This document shows positions 13,026 to 13,305 of a stretch of DNA of 13,305 nucleotides, piece by piece. The translations under genes were made by a program, and so were the position numbers. How positions within the stretch are numbered: position 1 is the stretch's first letter; every line of letters begins with the position of its first letter. This DNA is from RGIG5612 sp045604025 (GTDB taxonomy: Bacteria; Bacillota; Clostridia; Lachnospirales; Lachnospiraceae). Location: positions 1 to 13,305 of the forward strand of contig JAZUNG010000103.1 of NCBI GenBank assembly GCA_045604025.1. Direction: 5' to 3'. A model generated the notes under the pieces. The model did not search any database. It worked only from the letters and a program-made list of their open reading frames with translations, and was not told the origin of the DNA.

Positions 13026-13305
13026 ATGGCAAAAAAGACGATCATTACAGTAGCGCCTACAGGCGCATGGCCCAAGAAAGAAAACAATCCTAACGTTCCG
13101 ATGACTCCGGAAGAGATCGCCGATGAAGTATACGCATGCTGGAAGGCAGGCGCTGCAGTTGCACATCTTCATATGAGAGATGATGACGGCAACGGTGTTA
13201 TGGATCCCGTAAGATTCAAGAAGACCGTAGAGCTCATCAAGGCTCATTAAGACTGCGACATCGTTGTTAATCTGACAACATCAGGCGATATCCATGCTGA
13301 TGATG
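13026..13305 (+). pseudogene. BKACE (DUF849) beta-keto acid cleavage enzyme start, interrupted by in-frame TAA at codon 75
   Basis: BKACE enzymes cleave beta-keto acids with acetyl-CoA using a zinc site. The N-terminus IITVAPTGAWPKKENNPNVP and the metal motif HLHMRDDDG (His47, His49) are typical. Translation meets TAA at 13248-13250 after KAH, yet the same frame continues as DCDIVVNLTTSGDIHADD to the window end, matching the next conserved strand (NLTTSG) of the family. So this is one gene of normally about 270-300 residues with a nonsense codon, not a 74-residue protein. ATG at 13026 has AAGGAG at 13012-13017 with good spacing. A sequencing error, a true recent mutation or stop readthrough are all possible. 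In this operon triacetate cleavage to acetoacetate units is the candidate reaction. Confidence 0.8.

Noticed and set aside
1..13305. CRISPR array, tRNA, rRNA, insertion sequence or prophage gene
   Set aside because: I looked on both strands and saw no regular repeat-spacer array, cloverleaf, transposase motif or phage protein.

Overview
The window looks like chromosomal DNA of an anaerobic, low-to-moderate GC Firmicute, most like a gut Clostridia or Lachnospiraceae-type acetogen. The support is strong AGGAGG-type ribosome binding sites, Firmicute-style lipoproteins, a cobalamin riboswitch with a transcription attenuator, and several families of anaerobic corrinoid C1 chemistry. I see no IS element, tRNA, rRNA or CRISPR array.

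Region 1 (1-3700, minus strand) is a cobalamin-controlled unit. A B12 riboswitch followed by a rho-independent terminator precedes an exported CbiK-type cobaltochelatase lipoprotein. Next come a second lipoprotein with two NEAT-like beta domains and cobQ (cobyric acid synthase, cut by the window edge). Region 2 (3774-4958, minus) encodes a corrinoid-binding methyl carrier and a Cys-rich DUF2284 protein. It is divergent from region 3 (5093-6340, plus), a PocR-domain AraC regulator whose promoter suggests a leaderless mRNA.

Region 4 (6343-10734, minus) runs HxlR regulator, RACo-type corrinoid activator (2Fe-2S plus ASKHA), URO-D-family methyltransferase fused to a thioredoxin-like domain, and a COG0523/CobW GTPase. 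Between activator and methyltransferase is a near-perfect inverted repeat that would hide the methyltransferase ribosome binding site. Region 5 (10944-13305, plus) is divergent from HxlR: an SDR reductase, a HxGTHxDxPxH cyclase-family hydrolase, and the start of a BKACE/DUF849 lyase carrying an in-frame TAA at codon 75. A compact structured intergenic element lies between the SDR and the cyclase.

Taken together, regions 2-4 supply the carrier, a methyltransferase and the activator for corrinoid-dependent demethylation, plausibly of methoxylated compounds. Region 1 would supply the corrinoid. Region 5 matches the enzyme families of anaerobic phloroglucinol breakdown (reductase, dihydrophloroglucinol cyclohydrolase, triacetate-cleaving BKACE). 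My inference is a linked route for methoxylated or polyphenolic aromatics: demethylate, then reduce and open the ring. The substrate assignment is a hypothesis.
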